Shown: positions 34,585 to 43,842 of the stretch, piece after piece
How the letters are laid out: each line of letters opens with the position of its first letter
Numbering within the stretch: the first letter of the stretch is position 1
Source of the DNA: an uncultured Bacteroidales bacterium
Lineage (GTDB): Bacteria > Bacteroidota > Bacteroidia > Bacteroidales > UBA932
Direction of reading: 5' to 3'
DNA: 64,000 bases
Assembly: GCA_900546395.1 (NCBI GenBank)
Contig: URDD01000002.1
Location: 1-64,000, forward strand
Translations under genes and position numbers: made by a program
Notes under the pieces: model-generated
What the model was told of the DNA's origin: nothing
Seen by the model: the letters and a program-made list of their open reading frames with translations, nothing else
Databases searched by the model: none

Positions 34585-35508
34585 ATGATGACAATGGAAG
34601 CACATAATCACAAACATTCGCATGATCATGGACACGTCCATGAGATAACCTCATTAAACGGTATATATATACTGGCAATTGTCCTTAATCTTCTTTTTGT
34701 CGGAGTGGAGGCAGCAGCCGGTCTTTGGTCAGGTTCGCTGGGTCTGCTGTCAGATGCAGGTCACAATCTGAGTGATGTATTCAGTCTGTTGCTTGCTATG
34801 GTCGCTTTCCGTCTTTCCAGAAGTCTGGCGACAAAGACGTTCACTTACGGCTACAAGAAGACATCAGTGCTGATTTCTTTGCTGAATGCAGTAATTCTTT
34901 TAGTAGCTGTCGGAGCAATTATTATAGAGAGCTTCAGAAAGTTCCGCGAGCCTGCAGAAGTCAGTGGTGGAATTATAATCTGGACAGCGTTAGCCGGAAT
35001 AGTCGTCAACGGAGCTACAGCGCTTATGCTTATGAAGCAGCAGAAACACGACATAAACACCCGGGGGGCATATCTCCATATGGCTGCAGATACCCTTGTT
35101 TCTGCTGGCGTAGTTATTTCTGGAGTCCTGATTTCCTTGACAGGAAGCCTTTATATTGATCCTGTTGTCAGTCTCCTGGTTGCAGGTATGATATTGGTAT
35201 CTACTTGGAAACTCCTGTCTGAAAGTTTCAGACTTTCCATTGATGCAGTGCCTGAAAACATTGATATAGACTCTGTTGTCTCAGAGATGTCTGCCCAGGA
35301 CGGTGTCAGGGATGTGCACCATGTCCATATATGGCCCATCAGTACTACCGAGAATGCCTTGACAGCCCATGTCGTAATCAGTTCTCTTGATGATATGGAA
35401 AATATTAAACATAGCCTCAAACATCTGCTTGCGGAAAAAAAGATAAGGCATAGCACACTTGAGATTGAGACGCAGACTTCGGACTGTCACGAGCATGGCT
35501 GCTGCTGA
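34585..35508 (+). CDS. Cation diffusion facilitator (zinc/cadmium exporter, CzcD-like)
   Basis: A proton-driven metal exporter of the inner membrane. It has a His-rich cytoplasmic N-terminus (HNHKHSHDHGHVHE) and six transmembrane helices. The transport site is formed by DAGHNLSD in helix 2 and HMAADTLVSAG in helix 5, and a cytoplasmic C-terminal domain carries VRDVHHVHIWP. This H-D/H-D pattern is typical of zinc and cadmium transporters. The protein ends in a Cys/His tail CHEHGCC, a further possible metal site. ATGs at 34585, 34588 and 34594 are all plausible; one at 34522 would precede the probable transcription start. The stop codon lies inside a long inverted repeat. Confidence 0.9.
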   Translation: MMTMEAHNHKHSHDHGHVHEITSLNGIYILAIVLNLLFVGVEAAAGLWSGSLGLLSDAGHNLSDVFSLLLAMVAFRLSRSLATKTFTYGYKKTSVLISLLNAVILLVAVGAIIIESFRKFREPAEVSGGIIIWTALAGIVVNGATALMLMKQQKHDINTRGAYLHMAADTLVSAGVVISGVLISLTGSLYIDPVVSLLVAGMILVSTWKLLSESFRLSIDAVPENIDIDSVVSEMSAQDGVRDVHHVHIWPISTTENALTAHVVISSLDDMENIKHSLKHLLAEKKIRHSTLEIETQTSDCHEHGCC

Positions 35509-35523
35509 CCGTCCGAAGTCTGC
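35472..35523. terminator. 13-bp perfect inverted repeat over the CDF stop codon
   Basis: GCAGACTTCGGAC (35472-35484) and GTCCGAAGTCTGC (35511-35523) are perfect complements with a 26-base loop. The stop codon of the exporter is in the loop. It lies between convergent genes and may stop transcription from both sides, although no T run follows on either strand. Confidence 0.5.
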
Positions 35524-35556
35524 CTGAAAGTCACTGCTGGTGGAAAGCCTCTGTCG

Positions 35557-35886
35557 TTACTGGGCTGCCACTACCGCATAGAATTCAAGGTCTGAATCAG
35601 AGTCGTTTATCAGTGTGTGACTTTGGCCTTTGGGGCAGTAATGGCACACCCCGGCCCTGACTTCGCTTTTTTCTCCGTTACAGATGACTGTTCCGCATCC
35701 GGCTGTGAAGAACATCACTTCGCAGCCGTCGGTGTGTGTATGCAGTCCGATTGATGCTCCCGGTATCAGGCATCCTTTCATTATCTTGTTCAGGCTGTCG
35801 TTATACATTTTTGCCCTGTATTCTTTTTCTCCTCCCTTGAATGCCGGGAGTACTGAAAGTCCGATTTTGTCAAAGTCAATATTCAT
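35557..35886 (-). CDS. Single-domain cupin protein
   Basis: A 109-residue protein made of one cupin barrel. Motif 1 is GLHTHTDGCEVMFFTAG near residues 47-63, with two His and a Glu as metal ligands. Motif 2 is CHYCPKGQSHTL near residues 81-92, with the last His. The opening GGEKEYRAKMYND resembles small Bacteroidota cupins of unknown substrate. There is no signal peptide, so it is cytoplasmic. It is convergent with the metal exporter. A metal-dependent isomerase, oxygenase or binding role is possible; nothing in the context decides. Confidence 0.8.
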   Translation of the reverse strand: MNIDFDKIGLSVLPAFKGGEKEYRAKMYNDSLNKIMKGCLIPGASIGLHTHTDGCEVMFFTAGCGTVICNGEKSEVRAGVCHYCPKGQSHTLINDSDSDLEFYAVVAAQ

Positions 35887-35999
35887 TTTCTGTCTGGATT
35901 GTTAATTTTCTGCAAATTAAGTAAATTTCCTCTTCGGAAATCAATCTATAATCAGAAATCTTATTCAAATCTGATGCAGGTTATTATTTTCACTTGATT

Positions 36000-36103
36000 A
36001 AGAATTTTTAAAAATTCTTTTATGGCTCTTTCAGGTCTGTTTTCCACGACTTTTTTCAGTCAGATAACTCACTGTTATCTTTTTCAAAAAGTCACAGAAA
36101 ACA
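36000..36103. other. Structured intergenic element (perfect palindrome plus nested hairpin)
   Basis: In the 340-base gap before the panE-like gene, 36000-36019 is a perfect 20-bp A/T-rich palindrome. Positions 36038-36103 form a nested stem: TGTTTTC/GAAAACA, a 3-base bulge, GACTTTTT/AAAAAGTC, an internal loop, then GATAAC/GTTATC around TCACT. No coding frame is supported. It could be an RNA element, a palindromic remnant of a mobile repeat, or a terminator-like structure. The rest of the gap holds only a promoter. Confidence 0.55.
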
Positions 36104-36173
36104 TCCTCAAAAATACCTCATAAAATTTATAATGACAAAAATTTAAACAGCTTCAAAGAAAAGTCATCTAAAT

Positions 36174-36204
36174 TTTGACAGTTTTCAAAAGAGCATTAAT
36201 TTCG
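36174..36204 (+). promoter_or_regulatory. Promoter of the panE-like gene
   Basis: TTTG at 36174-36177, a 19-base spacer and TAATTTCG at 36197-36204 (one mismatch to TAnnTTTG). The start would be near 36211, 16 bases before the ATG at 36227. Confidence 0.6.
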
Positions 36205-36226
36205 CAATTCGTAGATACAACTTGTG

Positions 36227-37261
36227 ATGAAAATGAGAACGGCAATTTACGGTGCAGGTTCCTTGGGTACTGTTTTGGGAGCCTATATAGCGAGGAAAGG
36301 CGGTGAAATAGATCTTATAAACAGGAACAAAGCGCATATCAGTGCGCTGAAAGCAAACGGTGCAAAAATAGTAGGGACTGTCAATTTCGACCAGAAGGTC
36401 AATGCATACACTCCTGAAGAAATGTCTGGAGTATATGATATTATTTTTCTGATGACCAAGCAGCAGCATAATGTTGAGGTCGTTTCTTTTCTTGAAGATT
36501 ATCTGGCTTCAGACGGAGTTATAGTGACTCTTCAGAATGGATTGCCGGAGATTCAGATAGCAGAAATAATAGGTGCGGAAAGGGTGATTGGAGCCACAGT
36601 GGCTTGGGGTGCTTCTATGAAGTCACCAGGAATCTGTGAACTGACAAGTTCTCCGGACAGTCTGACATTTTCGCTGGGAATGCTTTCTTCCGGATATAAC
36701 TTAAAAAATCGCTCACACCACTTTGATGAAGTCAAGTCCTTGCTTGAAATGATGGGACCTGTGAAAACTGATGACAATTTTATAGGAAGCAGGTGGAGCA
36801 AACTGCTCATCAATTCTGCATTTTCCGGAATGAGTGCGGTTTTGGGGTGCACATTCGGACAGGCAGCAAAAAACAGACAATCCAGGAAAGTAGTGCAGGC
36901 CATCATAAAAGAGTGTATAGACGTATGTTCTGCAGGAGGAATAAGGATTGAACCTGTTCAAGGCAAGGATATTGTGAAGTTGCTGGATTACAGCAACCCT
37001 TTCAAAAAGGCGTTTTCTTTTTTTGTCATACCGATAGCCATACGAAAACATGCTTTGTTGAAGGCAAGTATGCTTCAGGATATTGAAAACGGGAAAAAGA
37101 CAGAAGTGGATGCCATCAACGGCGCCGTCTCGTTGTACGGCAGGAAAGTAGGATGCCCTACACCTGTGAATGATAAAGTGGTGGAAATAATACATAAGAT
37201 TGAGGTTGGCAGGCTGTCGCCATCATTTGACAATCTGGAATTATTTAAATTATGTTTGTAA
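36227..37261 (+). CDS. Ketopantoate reductase-family dehydrogenase (ApbA/PanE)
   Basis: An NADPH-dependent reductase of the ApbA/PanE family. PanE itself reduces 2-dehydropantoate to pantoate in coenzyme A synthesis. It has the dinucleotide fold GAGSLGTVLG near residues 7-17, a Lys in FLMTKQQHN, TLQNGLPEIQ near residue 105, and a helical C-terminal half with SRWSKLLINSAFSGMSAVLG near residues 187-206. At 344 residues it is longer than E. coli PanE (303). The C-terminal half has divergent stretches, so the substrate may be another 2-keto acid. It overlaps the next gene by ten bases. Confidence 0.82.
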   Translation: MKMRTAIYGAGSLGTVLGAYIARKGGEIDLINRNKAHISALKANGAKIVGTVNFDQKVNAYTPEEMSGVYDIIFLMTKQQHNVEVVSFLEDYLASDGVIVTLQNGLPEIQIAEIIGAERVIGATVAWGASMKSPGICELTSSPDSLTFSLGMLSSGYNLKNRSHHFDEVKSLLEMMGPVKTDDNFIGSRWSKLLINSAFSGMSAVLGCTFGQAAKNRQSRKVVQAIIKECIDVCSAGGIRIEPVQGKDIVKLLDYSNPFKKAFSFFVIPIAIRKHALLKASMLQDIENGKKTEVDAINGAVSLYGRKVGCPTPVNDKVVEIIHKIEVGRLSPSFDNLELFKLCL

Positions 37262-38286
37262 CAATATCTGTTGTGCTTATGGCCATTGTGGCTGTTTTGG
37301 CTGCAGTATCAGCCGTAGCATTAGTGGCAAAGATTTGCGGCGGCTCATTCAGAAAATTTTTCCTGAACGGACTATGGGCATTGCTGCTTCCACCTGCGGT
37401 TATGCTTTATGGAATGATAGTGGAGAGGAATATCTATAATGTAAAGAGATTGGAAATCACATCTGACAAGGTGCCTGCAAGTTTTGACGGGTATAGAGTT
37501 GTACATATTTCTGATATACACTTAAGGTCATTCAAGGCAAGGTATAATTCCCTATCTCATGCAGTGTCCCAGATTAATGCCCTGAATCCTGACATAGTCT
37601 TGTTTACCGGTGATCTGGTTACAGCCGAGCCTTCGGAAATGGATAGTCTTGAGACAATTCTGGCTGGTTTGCACGCATCTGACGGGGTTTATTCCGTATT
37701 GGGAAACCATGATTATTGCATTTACAACAGATGGCCTTCGGATTCGGTGAGACAGGAGGCTGTAAAGGAAGTGATACGCAGGCAGGAGGCGATGGGCTGG
37801 AAGATGCTGATGAACAGTAGTGTAAATCTGGTGCGAGGCTCAGATACTATTTCCGTCTCTGGGGTGGAGAATATATCACAGACAAGTTATTTCCCTTCTT
37901 ATGGAGATCTGGACAGTGCAATGTACGGGGCCAGGGGGGCATTTAAGATACTTATGTCTCATGATCCGTCTCATTGGAAAAAAGCGACAGAGCAGTATCC
38001 TGACATTGACCTTACTCTTTCCGGTCATACGCACGCTATGCAGTTTACTGTTTTCGGATGGTCTCCGAGCAGTTTCATTTTTGATGAATACATGGGCTTG
38101 TACTGTATGGACAGCGGGCGTTCCATTTCTTCTGTGCACAGACACAAGGTAGTTCAGGATGCAGCGAATATGCTTTATGTAAATATCGGACTTGGCGAAA
38201 CGGCTATTCCTGCCAGACTGGGAGGAGCACGCCCCGAAATCACGCTTATTACACTGCGTAACTCCGGGGCGGTATCAAGTCGTTAA
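37252..38286 (+). CDS. Membrane-anchored calcineurin-like phosphoesterase (YkuE-like)
   Basis: A 344-residue metallophosphoesterase. Two hydrophobic N-terminal helices (about 1-55) anchor it. The catalytic domain then shows the full set of metal motifs: VHISDIHL near residue 84, FTGDLV near residue 119, LGNHD near residue 150, a mid-domain SHDPSHW and GHTHAMQF near residue 261. YkuE-type enzymes remove phosphate from envelope lipids such as UDP-diacylglucosamine-related compounds, but the substrate here is unknown. Its ATG lies inside the end of the panE-like gene in another frame, so expression is coupled. Confidence 0.87.
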   Translation: MFVTISVVLMAIVAVLAAVSAVALVAKICGGSFRKFFLNGLWALLLPPAVMLYGMIVERNIYNVKRLEITSDKVPASFDGYRVVHISDIHLRSFKARYNSLSHAVSQINALNPDIVLFTGDLVTAEPSEMDSLETILAGLHASDGVYSVLGNHDYCIYNRWPSDSVRQEAVKEVIRRQEAMGWKMLMNSSVNLVRGSDTISVSGVENISQTSYFPSYGDLDSAMYGARGAFKILMSHDPSHWKKATEQYPDIDLTLSGHTHAMQFTVFGWSPSSFIFDEYMGLYCMDSGRSISSVHRHKVVQDAANMLYVNIGLGETAIPARLGGARPEITLITLRNSGAVSSR

Positions 38287-38298
38287 ACTGTTTGGAAA

Positions 38299-39513
38299 TC
38301 AGAAAGAAATTGTTCTGCCAGGGTATTGCTTTAACCCTTCTTCAAGGCAGTCCAATGCTTTTTCAAGTTCTGGAACCTCCAGCACGTATGCTATTCTTGC
38401 ATAGTTCACTCCTTTGCCAGGGGTCTTGAAGAAGGAAGCAGCAGGAGTCACCATCGTGGTTTCCCCGTTCATGCGGAACTCTTCCAGCATCCATCTTGCA
38501 AACTTTTCAGTATCATCTACCGGAAGTTCGGCCACTGTATAGAACGCACCCATAGGAAGCGGAGTATATACGCCGGGAATCCTGTTCAGCCTGTCTATCA
38601 TATAGTCGCGCCTTCTGATGTACTCTTTCTTTACATCGTCAAAATACTTCTGGGGTGTGTCAAGTGCACCGATGGACGCTATCTGTCCGAGTACAGGAGG
38701 ACATAGACGTGCCTGCGCGTATTTCATCGCTGCGGCCATAACTTCTTTGTTATGTGAAATTATGCAGCCAACCCTTGCTCCGCACATATTGTATCTCTTT
38801 GATACAGAGTCAATCAATATTACATTCTGCTCAAGACCAGGTATGTTCATTGCAGAGAAATGAGGCTCGTCAGTGTAGCAGAACTCGCGGTATACTTCAT
38901 CAGAAATAAGGAAGAGGTCGTGTTTCTTTGCTATCTCTCCCAGGGCCATCATACTTTCTTTTGTATATAAAGTACCTGTCGGGTTACCAGGATTGCAGAT
39001 AAGTATCGCTTTTGTCTTGTCGGTAATTGCCTTTTCAAATTCCTCTATTGCAGGTACCTGGAATCCGTTTCGGATATCAGTAGGTATTGCCTTAAGGGTG
39101 ATTTCGTTCATGAAGGCAAATGTGTTGTAATTTGTGTAGAAAGGCTCCAGTACAATCACTTCGTCACCAGGGTTGCAGGTTATTTCAAGAGACATAAGCA
39201 CTGATTCGCTGCCTGCAACTGTAACCAGAAGTTCTGGTACTTCAATATCAATGCCTATATTTTTATAGTACTTGTTCACAAGTCCTTCTCTCAGTTCCAT
39301 CAGACCTGCGGAATTTGAATATGAAATATTGGTGCCCTTATAATTTCTCACCGCATCAAGAGCGCATTCCGGGGAGTTTATTTTTTCGTCCGGCTGGCCA
39401 ATGTTCAAGTGATAGACTTTTACGCCTGTTTTTTTTGCGGCATCTGCCAATGGGACTAATTTGCGGATTGCGGAAGCCGGCATAAGGCTGGCTTTTTGGG
39501 AAATCTTTACCAT
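38299..39513 (-). CDS. PLP-dependent class I aminotransferase (aspartate aminotransferase-like)
   Basis: A 404-residue fold-type I aminotransferase. Key residues: NPGNPTG near residue 176, the Asp-Tyr pair region SDEVYREF near residue 207, and the PLP-binding Lys239 in DSVSKRYNMCGARVG. Family subclass I-gamma aspartate aminotransferases share the opening and YHLNIGQPD near residue 35. It should transfer amino groups between aspartate or another amino acid and 2-oxoglutarate. It diverges from the glutamine synthetase gene across 104 bases holding promoters for both, which suits joint nitrogen metabolism. Confidence 0.88.
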   Translation of the reverse strand: MVKISQKASLMPASAIRKLVPLADAAKKTGVKVYHLNIGQPDEKINSPECALDAVRNYKGTNISYSNSAGLMELREGLVNKYYKNIGIDIEVPELLVTVAGSESVLMSLEITCNPGDEVIVLEPFYTNYNTFAFMNEITLKAIPTDIRNGFQVPAIEEFEKAITDKTKAILICNPGNPTGTLYTKESMMALGEIAKKHDLFLISDEVYREFCYTDEPHFSAMNIPGLEQNVILIDSVSKRYNMCGARVGCIISHNKEVMAAAMKYAQARLCPPVLGQIASIGALDTPQKYFDDVKKEYIRRRDYMIDRLNRIPGVYTPLPMGAFYTVAELPVDDTEKFARWMLEEFRMNGETTMVTPAASFFKTPGKGVNYARIAYVLEVPELEKALDCLEEGLKQYPGRTISF

Positions 39514-39542
39514 GTCAAATTCTGTTTTATATACTAACCGCG

Positions 39543-39583
39543 CAAAGATAATATTATTTTTTCTATTATTTTTTCTACCTTTG
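39543..39583. promoter_or_regulatory. Divergent -7 boxes between aminotransferase and glutamine synthetase
   Basis: CAAAGATA at 39543-39550 reads TATCTTTG on the minus strand, and TACCTTTG is at 39576-39583 on the plus strand. Both match TAnnTTTG and both point to the flanking genes (starts at 39513 and 39618). Neither has a clear -33 TTTG. Confidence 0.5.
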
Positions 39584-39617
39584 CCGATGATCTTGACAAA
39601 TTTAAAATATATTATTT

Positions 39618-41792
39618 ATGGCTGCGTTTAGACAAAGAGCTCTTAATGAAGCGGCTTCGCATAAGACGGAGCGTTTCTATGTTGAAAAAGGGCCTGTTTC
39701 CCACTATTTCGGACAGAATGTATTTGATATAGACAAGATGAGGGGATACCTTTCGCGTCAGGCTTACGAGGCTGTTCTTTCAGCCGTCAAGTTTGGCGGA
39801 AAGCTTGATAGAAGTGTTGCCAATGAGATTGCTACCGGAATGAAGGCCTGGGCTATTGAGATGGGTGTCACCCATTATACTCATCTTTTTCAGCCTCTTA
39901 ATGACTCGACTGCGGAAAAGCACGAGGCATTCATTTTCGAAAAAGACGGAAAGGCATTTGAAAAATTCAACGGAAGCGCCCTTGTGCAGCAGGAGCCTGA
40001 TGCATCAAGTTTCCCTAACGGAGGTTTGAGAAATACGTTTGAGGCCCGTGGATATTCGGCATGGGATCCGTCTTCTCCAGTTTTCATACTTGACGAGACG
40101 CTGTGTATTCCGTCTGTCTTTGTTTCATATACCGGAGAAGCTCTTGACACAAAGGTTCCTAACCTTAAGTCAATGCAGGCTTTAAGTATGGCTTCATCTT
40201 CTGTAGCCAGACTTTTTGACGAGTCTGTAACAAGCGTAGGTGTCAACCTTGGAATTGAGCAGGAATATTTTCTTGTTGACGAGTCTCTGTATAACGCAAG
40301 ACCTGACCTTATGCTCTGCAGCCGCACGGTAATAGGACATACGGCAGCTAAGGACCAGCAGTTAGAAGACCATTATTTCGGTGCTATACCGTCAAGAGTA
40401 AGCGCCTTTATGAAGGATTTTGAGACTGAAGCATATAAATTGGGAATACTTCTCCAGACAAGGCACAATGAAGTAGCGCCAAACCAGTTCGAATGTGCTC
40501 CGGTATATTGTGAAGCGACTAAGGCGATTGATCAGAATATGATGCTTATGATTATTATGCAGATAGTCGCTGAGAAACATCACCTTTAAGTTCTGTTTCA
40601 CGTAAAGCCGTTTGACGGTGTGAACGGGTCAGGAAAGCATTGCAACTGGTCGATACTTACCAATACAGGAGTAAATCTGCTTTCGCCTGGCAAGACCCCT
40701 ACGAAGAACCTGCAGTTCCTGTCTTTCTATGCAGCAGTAGTACGTGCTGTTTACGAGCATCATTATCTACTTATGACAAGCGTGGCTACTCTGAGCAACT
40801 CCTATCGTCTTGGCGGGCATGAGGCGCCACCTGCAGTAATGTCAATTTTCTCTGGCTCTACGCTGTACAGTATATTCAAGGCTATTGAAAATATGGAGAC
40901 TCTTCCTGAGGCTGAGGCAAGACAGGAGTCTATAAATATAGTTAATGCAGTCCCGGAAATTTTCCCGGACAATACTGACAGAAACCGTACTTCTCCTTTT
41001 GCATTTACCGGTAACAGGTTTGAGTTCAGGGCAGTAGGTTCTTCAATGAATGTAGCTTCCGCTGTTTATATTCTGAATACAGCTGTAGCAGAAAGCCTTA
41101 TAAGATTTCGTAAGGAAGTGGATGCCCTGGTTGAAAATGGCGAGGAACTGTCCAAGGCAGTAATGAAGGTAGTCAGGAAGTTTATAATGGAATCCAAGGA
41201 CATAATGTTCGAAGGAAACGGATACAGCAAAGAGTGGGAAGAAGAAGCGGCTAGGAGAGGACTGAGGGCAGTCAGAAATGTTCCTGAGTCATATGAGGTG
41301 TATCACGAACAGAAAACAGTAAATATGTTCTCTGATATGGGCGTCCTTGCTCCGAATGAAGTTGAGGCGAGATTTGAAGTGCTTAACGAGATTTACGTGA
41401 AGAAACTTCAGATAGAGGCGAGGGTTATAGGGGATATCTGTATTAACCACGTACTTCCAGCTGCTGTCAGATACCAGAATATTCTGATAGAAAACGTAAG
41501 GGGTGTAAAAGATGTATTCGGGGCAGAGTTCTCAGAGCTTTGTGCTTCTGAAATTTCGGCACTCAGGAAAATATCGCATTTTACCAACGCTGTTTCCAGA
41601 GATGTAGAAGCTCTTGTTGAGGCCAGAAAAAAAGCCAATAAAATGGAAAACATAGCAGAAAGGGCAGTAGTGTATTCTCATGAGGTTAAGGATCTTATGG
41701 ATAAGATACGATATAGTGCCGACCATCTGGAAATGTTGATAGACGACGAGATGTGGCCGCTTCCGAAGTATAGGGAACTTCTTTTCTTTTAA
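39618..41792 (+). pseudogene. glnN: Type III glutamine synthetase (GlnN) interrupted by an in-frame TAA
   Basis: Glutamine synthetase makes glutamine from glutamate, ammonia and ATP. The reading frame is 725 codons, the normal GSIII length. N-terminal (AFRQRALNEAA), central (THYTHLFQPLNDSTAEKHE; GIEQEYFLVD; TRHNEVAPNQFE) and C-terminal parts are all present. Codon 324 (40587-40589) is TAA, where GSIII usually has a basic residue before VLFHEKPF. The frame then continues intact for 400 codons (from a GTG at 40620 if restarted). Nearby active-site positions also differ from the family as I recall it (HVKPF for HEKPF, GKHCNWS for GKHNNWS, YCEAT for FEEAN). It may be a decaying paralog, a readthrough gene or a sequencing error. 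Confidence 0.8.
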
Positions 41793-41870
41793 AGAGTTCC
41801 TGAAATATGGGATAACCGGAAGCTATATTCACAGACTTCAGGTTACTCCATTTTCATTAAAATTTATAAT

Positions 41871-42449
41871 ATGTATTTAGAGAGCATCACTAACGAAGAA
41901 TTGGATAAACTTGAGCTTGCCAGCTTTACTGGAGGCGTATTTGTCATAGATACTATAGGCCCTGAGTTTGATAGAGCTGTCAATTACCTGAGACGTCAGA
42001 AGATAATAGGTTTTGATACAGAAACAAGACCTTGTTTTTCTCCTGACCAGCCTCGTTATGGTGTATCATTGCTTCAGCTTTCCGGACCGGACAAGGCTTA
42101 TCTGTTCAGGATTAAAAGTACAGGTATGCACCGCAGGTTATGCAACCTTATGTCCAATGAAAATGTCCTGAAAGTGGGTGCTGCCATTCATGATGACATA
42201 AGGGGCTTGCAGAAATATAAGGATTTTATACCAGCCTCTTTTGTTGATTTGCAGAAAATTGTATCCAATTTCGGAATACAGGATAAAAGTGTCAAGAAGA
42301 TGGCTGCAATAATTCTTGGTATCAAGATTTCAAAATCCCAGCAGCTTTCAAATTGGGAAGCGGAAGAACTGTCTGAAGCTCAGATCAGATACGCAGCTAC
42401 AGATGCATGGGTCTGCAGGGAAATGTACATGAAACTCACACGCGGTTAA
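41871..42449 (+). CDS. DEDDy-type 3'-5' exonuclease (RNase D-like)
   Basis: A 192-residue single-domain nuclease. Exo I motif GFDTETRP lies near residue 45. Exo II residues are in KVGAAIHDDIRGL near residue 104, and exo III, YAATDAWVCREMY, near residue 176, has the Tyr-x3-Asp of the DEDDy class. Without the HRDC domain it is not full RNase D; it matches the short Bacteroidota exonucleases that trim RNA or DNA 3' ends. rlmI begins 21 bases later, so the pair is probably an operon. Confidence 0.9.
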   Translation: MYLESITNEELDKLELASFTGGVFVIDTIGPEFDRAVNYLRRQKIIGFDTETRPCFSPDQPRYGVSLLQLSGPDKAYLFRIKSTGMHRRLCNLMSNENVLKVGAAIHDDIRGLQKYKDFIPASFVDLQKIVSNFGIQDKSVKKMAAIILGIKISKSQQLSNWEAEELSEAQIRYAATDAWVCREMYMKLTRG

Positions 42450-42469
42450 TCCGCACAGAGATTATTCAA

Positions 42470-43696
42470 ATGAGCAATTTGGTAAAAGTTATTTTAAAGA
42501 AGGGGAGGGAAGAGTCCCTTAGAAGATTTCATCCGTGGGTATTTTCAGGTGCTATAGCCCAGATTTCCGGGGAGCCGGCTGAAGGTGATATAGTAGGAGT
42601 TTATGCTTCAGACGGAACTTTTTTGGCTGCAGGACATTATCAAATAGGGTCAATAGCAGTGCGTATATTGAGTTTTGATTCTGATGTCCAGTCTCCTGAT
42701 TTCTGGCAGATAATGATAAGGAGAGCATTGGATTCAAGGATTGCGACAGGACTCGCACTTGAACCTGGAGCGTCAGACTCCGGCATCTGTGAAACGAACT
42801 GCTACCGACTTGTACATGGTGAAGGGGACAATCTTCCAGGGCTGATTATAGATTACTATGATGGCGTATGTGTTTTTCAGGCACATTCGGCCGGTATGTT
42901 CAGAGCAAGAAAAAAAATAGCCGAGGCTTTGCAGAGTGTTTATGGCTCTGACTTGAAGGCAGTATATGATAAAAGTTCAGGAACAGCTCCGTTCAAGGCA
43001 GGATTGGATCTTGTGGACGGATACCTGTACCGTAGAGACGACTTTGCGGATGATTCAGTTACAGTTCTTGAAAACGGACATAAATTTATCGTTGACTGGA
43101 CTTCCGGGCAGAAGACTGGTTTTTTTCTTGACCAGAGGGAAAACCGGGCTTTGGTAGAACGCTATGCTGCAGGTCGTAGTGTGCTGAATTTATTCTGCTA
43201 TACAGGCGGCTTCTCTGTTTATGCTTTGGCCGCAGGTGCTCTTCACGTGGATTCTGTTGACAGTTCTGCAAAAGCTATGGCTTTAGTTGAGAAAAATGTA
43301 GCGGTGAATGGTTTTGATTCATCTTTGCATACAGGCTTCTGCTGCGATGCCATTGATTTCCTTAAGGAAGTGCCGGAGGGTAAGTATGATATGATAATTG
43401 TAGATCCGCCTGCTTTTGCAAAGCACAGAGGGGCACTGCATAATGCGTTGAGAGCATATCAGAGACTCAATGCTGCGGCTATTTCGAAAGTTGCTTCGAA
43501 AGGCTTTGTATTTACATACAGTTGCTCTCAAGTAGTAGATAAAGAGGCTTTTGCTCTTGCTGTTTTTTCTGCAGCGGCACAGACAGGAAGGAGTGTCCGT
43601 ATTTTGGACAGACTTAACCAGCCTGCAGACCATTCAGTCAATATTTATCACCCGGAGGGAGAATATCTTAAAGGATTGCTGCTATACGTGGAATAA
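42470..43696 (+). CDS. rlmI: 23S rRNA m5C methyltransferase, RlmI family
   Basis: A SAM-dependent methyltransferase. E. coli RlmI makes 5-methylcytosine at 23S rRNA position 1962. From the ATG at 42470 there are 408 residues: an N-terminal PUA RNA-binding domain (VILKKGREESLRRFHPWVFSGAI), a central EEHEE-type domain, then the Rossmann domain with FCYTGGFSVYALAAG near residue 241, DPPAFAKHR near 311 and the catalytic-Cys motif YSCSQ near 349. A longer frame from 42407 overlaps the exonuclease gene and adds no homologous sequence. Confidence 0.9.
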   Translation: MSNLVKVILKKGREESLRRFHPWVFSGAIAQISGEPAEGDIVGVYASDGTFLAAGHYQIGSIAVRILSFDSDVQSPDFWQIMIRRALDSRIATGLALEPGASDSGICETNCYRLVHGEGDNLPGLIIDYYDGVCVFQAHSAGMFRARKKIAEALQSVYGSDLKAVYDKSSGTAPFKAGLDLVDGYLYRRDDFADDSVTVLENGHKFIVDWTSGQKTGFFLDQRENRALVERYAAGRSVLNLFCYTGGFSVYALAAGALHVDSVDSSAKAMALVEKNVAVNGFDSSLHTGFCCDAIDFLKEVPEGKYDMIIVDPPAFAKHRGALHNALRAYQRLNAAAISKVASKGFVFTYSCSQVVDKEAFALAVFSAAAQTGRSVRILDRLNQPADHSVNIYHPEGEYLKGLLLYVE

Positions 43697-43781
43697 TGCT
43701 GAAGCAGATGGAGTCAGCAGCTTTGGAAATTTTGTGAATTTCAAGTAAAAAAGAAAAATTTATGTATTTTCTTAGAAAAAA

Positions 43782-43813
43782 TTTGGAAATTGAAAAAATA
43801 GTCTCTATATTTG
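43782..43813 (+). promoter_or_regulatory. tRNA-Cys promoter
   Basis: TTTG at 43782-43785, a 20-base spacer and TATATTTG at 43806-43813: both boxes match. The start near 43820 lies about 23 bases before the tRNA. Confidence 0.75.
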
Positions 43814-43842
43814 CATTCCGTTTGAGAAACGAATGAAATAAT

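Noticed and set aside
40587..40589. Stop-codon reassignment (TAA as sense) to explain the glutamine synthetase
   Set aside because: TAA ends many normal genes in the window, such as the SGNH hydrolase and the glycosyltransferase, so it is a real stop here.
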